NCBI GenBank assembly: GCA_002729525.1
Contig: PBYI01000049.1
Coordinates: 1 to 64,000 of the forward strand
Reading direction: 5' to 3'
Source of the DNA: Nocardioides sp.
GTDB taxonomy: Bacteria > Actinomycetota > Actinomycetes > Propionibacteriales > Nocardioidaceae
Length of the DNA stretch: 64,000 nt
Every line of letters starts with the position of its first letter. Within the stretch, counting starts at the first letter, position 1. Position numbers and translations under genes: made by a program. The notes below the pieces were generated by a model. It made no database searches. It was not told the DNA's origin and saw only the letters and a program-made list of their open reading frames with translations. This document shows, in pieces, positions 26,904 through 34,727 of the stretch.

Positions 26904-28280
26904 TCAGCCGACCGAGCGAGTCTGCGCGGCGATGACCGAGGCGTACCAGTCGTACGACGCCTTGGGCGTGCGCTCCAGGGTGTCGAAGTCGACGTGGACC
27001 AGGCCGAGGCGCTCGTCGTACCCACGCTGCCAGCAGTGCCCGTCGAGGAAGGTCCAGGCGTAGAACCCGCGGACGTCGACCCCGCGCTGGGCGGCCTCGG
27101 AGACGGCCTGCAGGTGCGCGGCGAGGTAGGCGCTGCGCTCGGTGTCGTCGACGACTCCCGACGCGTCCGGCTCGGTGCCGTACGACGCGCCGCACTCGGT
27201 GACGACCAGCGGCGGCAGCGCGGCGCGGAACCGGGCGCGGGTGGTGATCAGCCACTCGCGCAGCGCCTCCGGGACGATCGCCCAGCCGCTCTCGGTCTGG
27301 TCGTGGCCCAGCGGGAGCAACAGCTTCCACGGCACGTCGGCGTCCTCGTCCGCCGCCGTCGCGGCGACCTTCATCGGCCGGAAGTAGGACAGGCCGTAGA
27401 AGTCGAGCGGCTGGCGGATCGTGGCGAGGTCGCCCGGCGCGCACAGGTCGGTCATCAGCTCGGCGAGGTCGACGGGGTAGCGCCCCAGCAGCATCGGCTC
27501 CATGAAGAGGCCGTTCCAGAGCTGGTCGACGAGCTTGGTGGCCCCGACGTCGGCCTCGTCGTCGGAGGCCGGCCACATCGGGGCGTGGTGGTTGCTGCAG
27601 CCGACCTGGGTGGCACCGGCGGCGTGCAGGGCGGCGACCGCGTGGCCGTGGCCGAGCAGCAGGTGGTGGGCGACCGAGAGCGCGTCGAACCCGAGCTGCC
27701 ACCCCGGCGCCTGGAACCCGTCGACGTAGCCGTACATCATCTGCACGTTCGGGGCGTCGATCGGCACCCACGCGCCGACCCGGTCGGCGAGCCGGTCGGC
27801 GACCACGGCGGCGTACTCGGCGAAGGCGTCGGTGGTGGCACGGTTGAGCCAGCCGCCGTCGTCCTCGAGCGCCTGCGGCAGGGCCCAGTGGTGGAGCGCG
27901 GCGGTCGGCGAGATCCCCGCGTTGAGGAGCCGGTCGACGAGCCGGTCGTAGAAGTCGAGGCCGGCGCGGTTGATGCTGCCGCGACCCTCCGGGACCACCC
28001 GCGACCACGAGATGGAGAACTTGTACGCGCCCACGCCGAGGTGGCGCAGCAGCTCGACGTCCTCCTCGACCCGGTCGTAGTGCCCGGCCGCGCGGTCGCC
28101 GGTCGGGTCGGCGCGGCGCTCGGTCGTGACGGCGCCCGGGACGCGGGAGAAGGTGTCCCAGATGCTCGGGCCGCGGCCGTCGCGGTCGGCGGCGCCCTCG
28201 ATCTGCCACGCCGAGGAGGTCACGCCCAGCACGAACCCCGGCGGCAGGGCGGGCTGGATCTCCGTCGCGGGGGGCGGCAC
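26904..28280 (-). CDS. Glycoside hydrolase family 1 protein with altered catalytic acid/base
   Basis: The 458-residue protein is a full-length GH1 barrel: FVLGVTSSAWQIEGA, YKFSISWSRVVPEG and the nucleophile region LVVTECGAS with E362. The acid/base motif normally reading T-x-N-E-P is PIDAP here, so the catalytic glutamate is Ala176 (codon at 27753-27755). The glucose-binding glutamate of the usual DNFEW motif is Cys416 in DGHCWQ. It may use another acid, act like a myrosinase-type enzyme with external base, or have lost hydrolysis. GTG 28280 is supported by CATGAT (rc of 28287-28292) ending 6 bases upstream. It is divergent from the pirin gene. Confidence 0.87.
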   Translation of the reverse strand: MPPPATEIQPALPPGFVLGVTSSAWQIEGAADRDGRGPSIWDTFSRVPGAVTTERRADPTGDRAAGHYDRVEEDVELLRHLGVGAYKFSISWSRVVPEGRGSINRAGLDFYDRLVDRLLNAGISPTAALHHWALPQALEDDGGWLNRATTDAFAEYAAVVADRLADRVGAWVPIDAPNVQMMYGYVDGFQAPGWQLGFDALSVAHHLLLGHGHAVAALHAAGATQVGCSNHHAPMWPASDDEADVGATKLVDQLWNGLFMEPMLLGRYPVDLAELMTDLCAPGDLATIRQPLDFYGLSYFRPMKVAATAADEDADVPWKLLLPLGHDQTESGWAIVPEALREWLITTRARFRAALPPLVVTECGASYGTEPDASGVVDDTERSAYLAAHLQAVSEAAQRGVDVRGFYAWTFLDGHCWQRGYDERLGLVHVDFDTLERTPKASYDWYASVIAAQTRSVG

Positions 28281-28282
28281 GC

Positions 28283-28292
28283 GACAATCATG
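28283..28292. promoter_or_regulatory. Overlapping divergent leaderless -10 boxes (GH1/pirin)
   Basis: Plus-strand GACAAT (28283-28288) ends 7 bases before GTG 28296. Minus-strand CATGAT (rc of 28287-28292) ends 6 bases before GTG 28280. The two start codons are only 15 bases apart. Confidence 0.5.
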
Positions 28293-28295
28293 CCC

Positions 28296-28982
28296 GTGAC
28301 GGTCGAGATCCGCCGGGGTTCCGGACGCTTCGCCGAACGCGCTCCCGGGCGCATCACCCGCCACTCGCTGGCCTTCGGTGACTCCTACGACGCGGGCGAG
28401 GCGCGCTTCGGCCCGATGGTCTGCCACGACGACCACCTGCTGCGCGACGGCACCGGCTTCGAGGCGCACCGGCACCGTGACGTCGAGATCGTCACCTGGG
28501 TGGTCTCCGGCGCGCTGGCGCACACCCACGGCGGCGGCGTGCCGACGGTCGTGCCCGCCGGGTCGGTCGCCTGGCTGACCACCGGCGACGGCGTCGAGCA
28601 CACCGAGGTCGCGGCCGCCCCGCAGACCCGGTTCGTGCAGGTGTGGCTGGCTGCCCCGCCGGGCTCGGAGGCGGCGGAGCGGCGTACGTCGTCGTACGTC
28701 GTGTCGGCGGTCGAGGCGGCCGTCCCCGGCGCCGGGCTGGTCACCGCGTGCGAGCCGTTCCCCGGGGCGCGCCTGTCGGTCGCCCGGCTCGACGCGCTGG
28801 AGACCGTCGTGGTGCCCGCGGGGCCGCGCACGCACGTGTACGTCGCCCGGGGTGCGCTGCTGCGCTCGTCGCTGGCCGAGCCGGTGGCCGAGGGCGACGC
28901 GTTCCGGTTCGTCGACGAGCCCGAGCGCGAGGTGCGGGCCGCCGTGCCGACCGAGCTGCTGGTGTGGTCGTTCGACGCCTGA
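28296..28982 (+). CDS. Pirin-family cupin protein
   Basis: The 228-residue bicupin-like protein has ITRHSLAFGDSYD near the N-terminus and the metal-binding set FEAHRHRDVEIVTWVVSGALAHTHGG, with HxHxxxE and a later histidine as in pirins. Some pirins are quercetinases, others regulators; nothing here distinguishes them. ATG 28290 is an alternative start two codons earlier, but GTG 28296 fits the local pattern of a -10 hexamer 7 bases before the start. Divergent from the GH1 gene. Confidence 0.87.
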   Translation: MTVEIRRGSGRFAERAPGRITRHSLAFGDSYDAGEARFGPMVCHDDHLLRDGTGFEAHRHRDVEIVTWVVSGALAHTHGGGVPTVVPAGSVAWLTTGDGVEHTEVAAAPQTRFVQVWLAAPPGSEAAERRTSSYVVSAVEAAVPGAGLVTACEPFPGARLSVARLDALETVVVPAGPRTHVYVARGALLRSSLAEPVAEGDAFRFVDEPEREVRAAVPTELLVWSFDA

Positions 28983-29000
28983 GCGGGGCGTCGCGGGGGA

Positions 29001-29279
29001 CTACCGCACCGAGGGCCGGCCGACACGCAGCCGCAGCCCGAGCACGAGGGCGGCGACGGGGGTGATCACGAGGTTCGGCAGCCACACCGCCCAGAGCCCC
29101 TCGCCGAGCCCGTAGACCACCCAGGCGAGACCCTGCGCGGTGACCAGCGACCAGGTCACCGGGCTGAGCCCGCGCAGCGCGGCCGGGTCGTGCCGCAGCC
29201 GCAGGGTCCGCCGAGCCTGGGGCGCGAACTGGGCGACGTCGACCACGGTCACCAGGACGCCGAGCACCGCGATGCTCAT
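29001..29279 (-). CDS. PQ-loop / SemiSWEET-like half transporter B
   Basis: The 92-residue membrane protein has three predicted helices and the PQ motif in DVAQFAPQARRTLRL, followed by GLSPVTWSLV. SemiSWEETs of this size pair as dimers to move sugars. ATG 29279 overlaps the stop of the upstream half-transporter gene by four bases (ATGA). The substrate is unknown, and other PQ-loop roles are possible. Confidence 0.78.
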   Translation of the reverse strand: MSIAVLGVLVTVVDVAQFAPQARRTLRLRHDPAALRGLSPVTWSLVTAQGLAWVVYGLGEGLWAVWLPNLVITPVAALVLGLRLRVGRPSVR

Positions 29280-29575
29280 CGGGCACCCGCCCGGCCGGTC
29301 GTCCTCGCCGGCAGCACCACCGCGACGATCACGCCCGCACAGAGCAGGTTGACGGCGCCCGCGACGACGACCGGGACGGCGTGCTCCGCCAGCCCGTAGA
29401 CCAGCAGCAGCGCGTTGAAGAGCACCGCGACGGCGTACGTCGCCAGGCTGATGCCGGCGAGCGCCCCCGGGTCGCGACGGCGCACCCGGACCGCCCGGGC
29501 GGCCTGGGGCAGCCACATCGACGCCGCTCCGGCGGCCGCCGCGCCGCCGACCAGGTCGAGGGGGTGGACACTCAC
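29276..29575 (-). CDS. PQ-loop / SemiSWEET-like half transporter A
   Basis: The 99-residue protein also has three hydrophobic segments and a PQ motif (SMWLPQAARAVRVRRRDP, then GISLATYAVAVLFNALLLVYG). It differs clearly from its downstream neighbour, so a heterodimer is possible. GTG 29575 is supported by CAGGCT (rc of 29582-29587) ending 6 bases upstream. Translation of the pair is probably coupled through the ATGA overlap. Confidence 0.76.
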   Translation of the reverse strand: MSVHPLDLVGGAAAAGAASMWLPQAARAVRVRRRDPGALAGISLATYAVAVLFNALLLVYGLAEHAVPVVVAGAVNLLCAGVIVAVVLPARTTGRAGAR

Positions 29576-29729
29576 GTCCCGAGCCTGCCACCGACATCCC
29601 GCAGCGACACCCCGCAGCGACACCCGTCCCCTCTCCAGCACCCAGGTCAAGAGGGCAGATCGACGCGGTTCAAGGGGCCGTTCGGCTCTCGTGCGCGGCG
29701 CCCGGACGCGGTGGAATGGAGTCAGCGAA

Positions 29730-29819
29730 GGGGAGCGAGACCCGAACCCGGAGTGGCCACACGGTCCTCGAGACCGCGCCACGACCCATCACCCCGAGGG
29801 AGTGCGGGTCTCGCTCCCC
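29730..29819. repeat. Perfect 15-base inverted repeat with 60-base loop
   Basis: GGGGAGCGAGACCCG at 29730-29744 and its exact complement at 29805-29819 lie in the 266-base gap between the lipid kinase and half-transporter genes, both on the minus strand. It could terminate the lipid operon or be a mobile-type repeat. No gene is seen in this gap. Confidence 0.55.
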
Positions 29820-29841
29820 GCCGCTGCGGGTCCGTCCGGGC

Positions 29842-30783
29842 TCAGCCGACGAGCACCGACAGCGACGCCGGCAGCACCTCGGCCACGGCCGGCGCGTGGC
29901 CCAGCCCGGGCAGCTCGCCCAGCGGCTCGCCGTCGCCCCCGACCGGTACGCCGGCCTCCCGACCGGCCGGGTCGGCGCGCAGCTCGACGCGCTTGCCACG
30001 CAGCACGGTGACCTCGGGCCGCTCGACGTGCGAGCCGTCGTAGATCGACGGGAAGGCCCGCAGCAGCGCCGACCGCGACGCCGCCTCGACGGCCACGACG
30101 TCCAGCAGCCCGTCGTCGACGACCGCGCCGGGAGCCACGTGCATGCCCTTGCCGTACCAGCCGGAGTTGGCGACGACCACGAGCGCCGCGGTGAGCCGGT
30201 GCGCGGCTCCGTCGACGACGACCTCCAGCCCCATCGGGCGGTACGTCGCCACGGCGCGCACCGCGCCCCACGGGTATTGCAGGCGCGACGGCACCCGGTG
30301 CATGCGGTGCACGTACGCCGCCGCGCGGGCGTCGATGCCGGCGTACACCGAGCCCGCGACCACTCGCTGCTCCCCGGACGCGGCACCGCCGCCGTGCCAG
30401 CCGACCAGGTCCGTACGACGCACCGTGCCGTCGAGCAGCACCCGCGCGACCGCCTCGGGGCCGTCGGCGTCCAGCGTGGGCAGCCCGAGCATCCGGGCGA
30501 AGTCGTTGCCGCGACCGGCGGGCACCAGCCCGAGCGTGCCGCCCTCGGCGGAGACGGGTCCGGCGAGCGAGGCGAGCATGCCGTCGCCGCCGACGCTGAC
30601 GACCACGTCGCCGCGACCGACGGCCTCGGCCACCAGGTCGGGCATCGCCGAGGGGTGCGGCGAGTAGGTCACCTCGACCGAGGCGCCCGCGTCGCGCAGC
30701 ACCCGCGCCACCGGCACCACGGCGCCCGCAGCCGCCCCGCCGCCCGACGACGGGTTGACCAGGAAGGTGAAGGCGCGGGTCAC
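29842..30783 (-). CDS. Diacylglycerol/lipid kinase (DagK family)
   Basis: The 313-residue protein has the DAG-kinase catalytic signature NPSSGGGAA (residues 10-18), VVSVGGDGMLASL with GGDGML at 65-70, and LVPAGRGNDFARMLG. It would phosphorylate diacylglycerol or a related lipid at the membrane. GTG 30783 overlaps the stop of the AGPS-like gene. In M. tuberculosis, Rv2252, a lipid kinase linked to phosphatidylinositol mannosides, sits in the same position beside Rv2251, Rv2250c and Rv2249c, which suggests a conserved glycerolipid module. Confidence 0.87.
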   Translation of the reverse strand: MTRAFTFLVNPSSGGGAAAGAVVPVARVLRDAGASVEVTYSPHPSAMPDLVAEAVGRGDVVVSVGGDGMLASLAGPVSAEGGTLGLVPAGRGNDFARMLGLPTLDADGPEAVARVLLDGTVRRTDLVGWHGGGAASGEQRVVAGSVYAGIDARAAAYVHRMHRVPSRLQYPWGAVRAVATYRPMGLEVVVDGAAHRLTAALVVVANSGWYGKGMHVAPGAVVDDGLLDVVAVEAASRSALLRAFPSIYDGSHVERPEVTVLRGKRVELRADPAGREAGVPVGGDGEPLGELPGLGHAPAVAEVLPASLSVLVG

Positions 30784-32426
30784 GGGACCAGCACGCCCGG
30801 GTTGAGCACGCGGGTCGGGTCGAGGTCGCGCTTGACCGCGCGGAGCACCGAGCCGCCGAGCTCGCCGATCTCGCGGGTCAGCCACGGCTTGTGGTCGGTG
30901 CCGACCGCGTGGTGGTGGGTGATCGTCGCGCCCTGGTCGGCGATCGCGTCGCAGGCGGCGGTCTTGGCGCGCTGCCACTGCCCGAACGGGTCCTCGGCGT
31001 CGGCCTTCACCGCGACGGTGAAGTAGAGCGAGCAGCCGGTCTCGTAGACGTGGCTGACGTGGCACAGCACGATCGCGCCGTCGCCGAGCGCATCGACGAG
31101 CGCGCCGCGCACGGCGTCGTACAGCTCCTGGCGGCGCGACCAGAAGCTCGCGGTCTCGAGCGTCTCCACGACGACACCGACGTCCAGCAGAGCGTCGCGG
31201 AGGTACGGCGCGTCGAAGCGTCCGTGCGCCCACCGCTCGCCCGGCTCGGTGCCGAGCGGGGTGCCGCCGCGGGCCTCGAGCACGGCCGCGACCGCCGTAC
31301 GACGGGCGGCGACCAGGTCGGCGTCGCCCTCGTGGCCGACGATCATCAGGCAGCCGGAGGCGTCGCTGGAGCCGACCGCGTCGGGGTCGGCGAGGTTGAG
31401 CGAGGTCTCGTGCTCGTCGGAGAGGCGCAGCACGGTCGGCGCGAGCCCGGCCTGGGCGAGGGTGCGCATCGCGTCGGCGCCGGCGGCGAAGTCGGGCCAG
31501 CGCCAGCCCTCGTACTCCTTCACCGCGGGCACGCGACGCACCCGCACGGTGACCTCGGTGAGCACGCCGAACGTGCCCTCGGAGCCGAGGAACAGCTGGC
31601 GCAGGTCGGGGCCGGCGGCGTTGGCGGGCGACGACCCGAGCCGCACCTCGCCGCGGGGGGTGGCGACGCGCAGGCCCACGACGAGCGCGTCGAACCGGCC
31701 GTAGCCGGCGCTCGACTGGCCCGAGGACCGGGTGGCGGCGAACCCGCCGATCGTGGCGTGCTCGAACGACTGGGGGAAGTGGCCGATCGTCAGCCCGTGC
31801 TCGGCCAGCAGCGCCTCGGCCTCCGGGCCGCGCAGGCCGGGCTCGAGGGTCGCGGTCATCGAGGTCTCGTCGACGGCCAGCAGCCGCTTCATCCGGACCA
31901 GGTCGAGGCTGACCACGCCGGCGTACCCCTCCCGCCGGGCGACCAGGCCGCCGGTCACCGCAGTGCCGCCGCCGAACGGCACGACCGCCACGTGGTGCTC
32001 GACCGCGACGGCCAGCACCGCGGCCACCTCGTGGTGGCCGGCCGGTCGGACGACGGCGTCGGGCGCGTCCGTGAGGTCGCCCGCGCGGGCCCGAAGCAGG
32101 TCGGGCGTCGACTTCCCCCGCGTGCGCAGGCGTCGTACGTCGTCGTCGGTGCGGACGTGCTCGTCCCCCACGGCCGTGCGCAGGGCGTCGAGCACCTCGG
32201 CCGGCAGCGCGCACGGGGCCAGCGGCGCCTCGGGCGTGGTGGCCATGACCTGCTCGTCGACGCCGAAAGCCAGCTCGACCAGGCCGCGGGCGCCGTCGGG
32301 CAGCCCGGTCGCCCGGGCGGGGTCGCCCCACCGGGTCGGGTGCATCTCGGGGCGCTCGCTCGTGGGGGCGGCGGGGGTCGCGGGAGAGGTCGGCGTCGTC
32401 GGGGCCTGGTGGCTCGTGGTGGTCAC
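30780..32426 (-). CDS. FAD-binding oxidase resembling alkyldihydroxyacetonephosphate synthase
   Basis: The 548-residue VAO/PCMH-fold flavoprotein has the FAD segment VAVVPFGGGTAVTGG and GQSSAGYGRFDALVVG, and near the C-terminus THHHAVGTDHKPWL. This His-rich loop is the active-site HHH motif of alkylglycerone-phosphate synthases, which exchange the acyl group of acyl-DHAP for an ether-linked alkyl chain. True ether-lipid synthesis is unproven in this lineage; a D-2-hydroxyacid or other glycerolipid oxidase is the alternative. GTG 32426 is 17 bases from the divergent TetR start. It heads the two-gene operon with the lipid kinase. Confidence 0.82.
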   Translation of the reverse strand: MTTTSHQAPTTPTSPATPAAPTSERPEMHPTRWGDPARATGLPDGARGLVELAFGVDEQVMATTPEAPLAPCALPAEVLDALRTAVGDEHVRTDDDVRRLRTRGKSTPDLLRARAGDLTDAPDAVVRPAGHHEVAAVLAVAVEHHVAVVPFGGGTAVTGGLVARREGYAGVVSLDLVRMKRLLAVDETSMTATLEPGLRGPEAEALLAEHGLTIGHFPQSFEHATIGGFAATRSSGQSSAGYGRFDALVVGLRVATPRGEVRLGSSPANAAGPDLRQLFLGSEGTFGVLTEVTVRVRRVPAVKEYEGWRWPDFAAGADAMRTLAQAGLAPTVLRLSDEHETSLNLADPDAVGSSDASGCLMIVGHEGDADLVAARRTAVAAVLEARGGTPLGTEPGERWAHGRFDAPYLRDALLDVGVVVETLETASFWSRRQELYDAVRGALVDALGDGAIVLCHVSHVYETGCSLYFTVAVKADAEDPFGQWQRAKTAACDAIADQGATITHHHAVGTDHKPWLTREIGELGGSVLRAVKRDLDPTRVLNPGVLVP

Positions 32427-32428
32427 GC

Positions 32429-32443
32429 GTTACACTGTTACAC
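32429..32443. promoter_or_regulatory. TetR autoregulatory site (direct repeat) over divergent promoters
   Basis: GTTACAC at 32429-32435 is repeated at 32437-32443 with one base between. The repeat fills nearly all of the 17-base space between the AGPS-like and TetR starts and covers the TetR -10 hexamer TACACT (32431-32436), which ends 7 bases before ATG 32444. Binding here would shut off both genes. The palindrome TGACGTCA follows at 32445-32452. Confidence 0.5.
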
Positions 32444-33088
32444 ATGACGTCACTTCGTCACAATAGTCCTGATCCCAGCGATCCCCGCGACGGCTACCTC
32501 GACGCCGCCCGCGGCCTGCTGCTCGACGTCGGCTGGAAGCGCACGACCCTCACCGAGGTCGCGCGCCGCGCCGGGGTCTCCCGGATGACGATCTACCGCA
32601 CCTGGGCCGACATGCCGAAGCTCCTCGGCGACCTGATGACGCGCGAGTGGTCCGGCGTGGTGACCGCAGCCCTCACCTCCGGCCCGGACGACGCGCCGCT
32701 CCCGGACGGACCGGTCGACCGCCTGGTCGAGACCGTGGTGCGCTGCGTGCGGCTGCTGCGGGAGAACGAGCTGTTCGTCCGCATCCTCGAGGTCGACCCC
32801 GAGCTCGTGCTGCCCTACCTGCTCTCGCGCCGCGGCCGCTCGCAGGACCTCGTGCTCGAGGTGCTCGAGCAGGCGGTGCGCGACGGGCAGGAGGCCGGGG
32901 CGGTCCGCGCCGGCAACCCCGTCGCGATCGCCCGCGGCGTGCTGCTGGCGGCGCACGGGTTCGTGCTCAGCGCGCACACGATGGTCGACGACCGGGTGAG
33001 CGAGCAGGAGGTCGACGCCGAGCTCGCCCTCGTCGTCCGCGCCTGCCTGGTGCCCGGCTCGAGCACCTCGAGGGGGAGCGCACGATGA
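32444..33088 (+). CDS. TetR-family transcriptional regulator
   Basis: The 214-residue regulator has an N-terminal helix-turn-helix (DAARGLLLDVGWKRTTLTEVARRAGVSRMTIYRTW, about residues 20-55) and an all-helical ligand domain. It is divergent from the AGPS-like oxidase and overlaps glpD by four bases, so it probably controls both arms of the glycerolipid locus, as its positional counterpart Rv2250c might in M. tuberculosis. The ligand is unknown. Confidence 0.9.
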   Translation: MTSLRHNSPDPSDPRDGYLDAARGLLLDVGWKRTTLTEVARRAGVSRMTIYRTWADMPKLLGDLMTREWSGVVTAALTSGPDDAPLPDGPVDRLVETVVRCVRLLRENELFVRILEVDPELVLPYLLSRRGRSQDLVLEVLEQAVRDGQEAGAVRAGNPVAIARGVLLAAHGFVLSAHTMVDDRVSEQEVDAELALVVRACLVPGSSTSRGSAR

Positions 33089-34653
33089 GCCCGGTCGAGG
33101 CCCGCCGGATCACCCCCGGCCTGGCCGACGCCCCCGCCCAGGTCGACGTCCTGGTCGTCGGGCTCGGCATCACCGGTGCCGGCGCCGCCCTGGACGCGGT
33201 CACCCGCGGGCTCTCGGTGCTCGCCGTCGACGCCCACGACCTCGCCTTCGGCACGTCGCGCTGGTCGTCGAAGCTGGTGCACGGCGGGCTGCGCTACCTC
33301 GCCCACGGCCAGGTCGGGGTCGCGCACGAGAGCGCCGTCGAGCGCGGCGTGCTGATGCGCACCACCGCCCCGCACCTGGTGCGTGCGATGCCCTACCTGG
33401 TGCCCGTCACCGACGCCTCGTCGCCCGTGCAGCGCACCACCACCGGCGCCGGCATCCGCGCCGGCGACTGGCTGCGCCGGGCCGCCCGCCCCCCCGCCGA
33501 CGTCCTCCCCCGCCCGCGCCGGGTCACCGCCACCGAGGCGCTGCGCCTCGCCCCGCCGCTGCGCGCGGCCGGGCTGCGCGGCGCCCACCTGTCCTGGGAC
33601 GGCCAGCTCGAGGACGACGCGCGCCTGGTGACCACGGTCGCCCGCACCGCCGCCGCCCGGGGCGCGCACGTGCGCACCCGCGCCCGGGTGCTGTCGGTCG
33701 ACGGCCGCGAGGTCGTGCTGCGCGACGAGCTCACCGGGGCCACGACCACCGTGCACGCCCGCGCCGTCGTCAACGCCGCCGGAGTCTGGGCCGACACCCT
33801 CACCGAGGGGCTGCGCCTGCGCCCCTCGCGCGGCACCCACCTGGTCCTCCGCGAGGAGGCCCTGCCCGGGCTCGCGGCCGCCGTCTTCGCGCCCGTCCCG
33901 GGCTCGACCAGCCGCTTCGTGATGGTGCTGCCCCAGCCCGACGGCACCCGGTACGTCGGCCTCACCGACGAGCCGGTCGACGGCCCGGTGCCCGACGTGC
34001 CCGAGCCGACCGAGCCCGAGATCGGCTTCCTGCTCGACGTCGTCTCGGCCACGATGTCCCGCTCGCTGCACCGCGACGACGTGGTCGGCGCCTTCGCCGG
34101 CCTGCGGCCCCTGCTCGAGGGCGCCCCCGGGTCCACGGCCGACCTGTCGCGACGTCACGCCGTGCTCACCGGCGCCGGGACGGCACGGACCGTGGTGACC
34201 GTCGTCGGCGGCAAGCTCACGACGTACCGGCGGATGGCGGAGGACGCCGTCGACGCCGCCGTCGCCGCCGCCGGCCTGGTCGCCGGACCCTGCGTCACCA
34301 CCCGCCTCCCGCTGCTCGGCGCCGCCCCGCGCGAGGAGCTGTCCGGCCTGGTCGCGCGCGGGGTGCCCGCCCGCCTGGTCCGCCGGTACGGCGCCGACGC
34401 GCCCTCGGTGCTCGCCACCGCCCGGTCGCTCACCGGCATGCCCGACGCCGAGCTGCTCGCGCCCGTCGCCGACGGCGTGCCGACCTGCCTGGCCGAGCTG
34501 GTCTTCGGCGCGGCCGAGGAGGGAGCGGCCGACGCCGGTGACCTGCTCGACCGGCGTACCCGGGTCGGTCTGGTGCCGACCGACCGCGCCCTCGCCCTCC
34601 CCGCCGCCGAGCGGGCGTTGGACCTGGCCGGACGGACCCCGACCCCGGCCTGA
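33085..34653 (+). CDS. glpD: FAD-dependent glycerol-3-phosphate dehydrogenase
   Basis: The 522-residue membrane-associated flavoprotein oxidises glycerol-3-phosphate to DHAP and passes electrons to quinone. FAD-binding GLGITGAG is at residues 26-33, the family signature SSKLVHGGLRYLAHGQ follows, and VVGGKLTTYRRMAEDAVD lies in the C-terminal part. ATG 33085 overlaps the TetR stop (ATGA) and has GGGGGAG 7 bases upstream. DHAP is the scaffold the AGPS-like enzyme would use, so this gene fits the lipid module. The stop is 17 bases before the first of the palindromes around the endonuclease-like gene. Confidence 0.92.
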   Translation: MSPVEARRITPGLADAPAQVDVLVVGLGITGAGAALDAVTRGLSVLAVDAHDLAFGTSRWSSKLVHGGLRYLAHGQVGVAHESAVERGVLMRTTAPHLVRAMPYLVPVTDASSPVQRTTTGAGIRAGDWLRRAARPPADVLPRPRRVTATEALRLAPPLRAAGLRGAHLSWDGQLEDDARLVTTVARTAAARGAHVRTRARVLSVDGREVVLRDELTGATTTVHARAVVNAAGVWADTLTEGLRLRPSRGTHLVLREEALPGLAAAVFAPVPGSTSRFVMVLPQPDGTRYVGLTDEPVDGPVPDVPEPTEPEIGFLLDVVSATMSRSLHRDDVVGAFAGLRPLLEGAPGSTADLSRRHAVLTGAGTARTVVTVVGGKLTTYRRMAEDAVDAAVAAAGLVAGPCVTTRLPLLGAAPREELSGLVARGVPARLVRRYGADAPSVLATARSLTGMPDAELLAPVADGVPTCLAELVFGAAEEGAADAGDLLDRRTRVGLVPTDRALALPAAERALDLAGRTPTPA

Positions 34654-34670
34654 TCCCCTGTCGCGTCTGC

Positions 34671-34727
34671 GGAGGTGGACGTTCCCGTTGTGGTGCGGGC
34701 CCGCACGCAACGAGAACGTCGACTTTC
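34671..34727. repeat. Flanking palindrome, left
   Basis: A 20-base left arm (GGAGGTGGACGTTCCCGTTG) pairs at 16 of 20 positions with 34708-34727, enclosing the perfect palindrome GTGCGGGCCCGCAC (34693-34706). The arm matches the right-hand element's arm (35730-35749) at 18 of 20 positions. It overlaps two bases of the stop codon of the gene at 34726. Confidence 0.65.
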
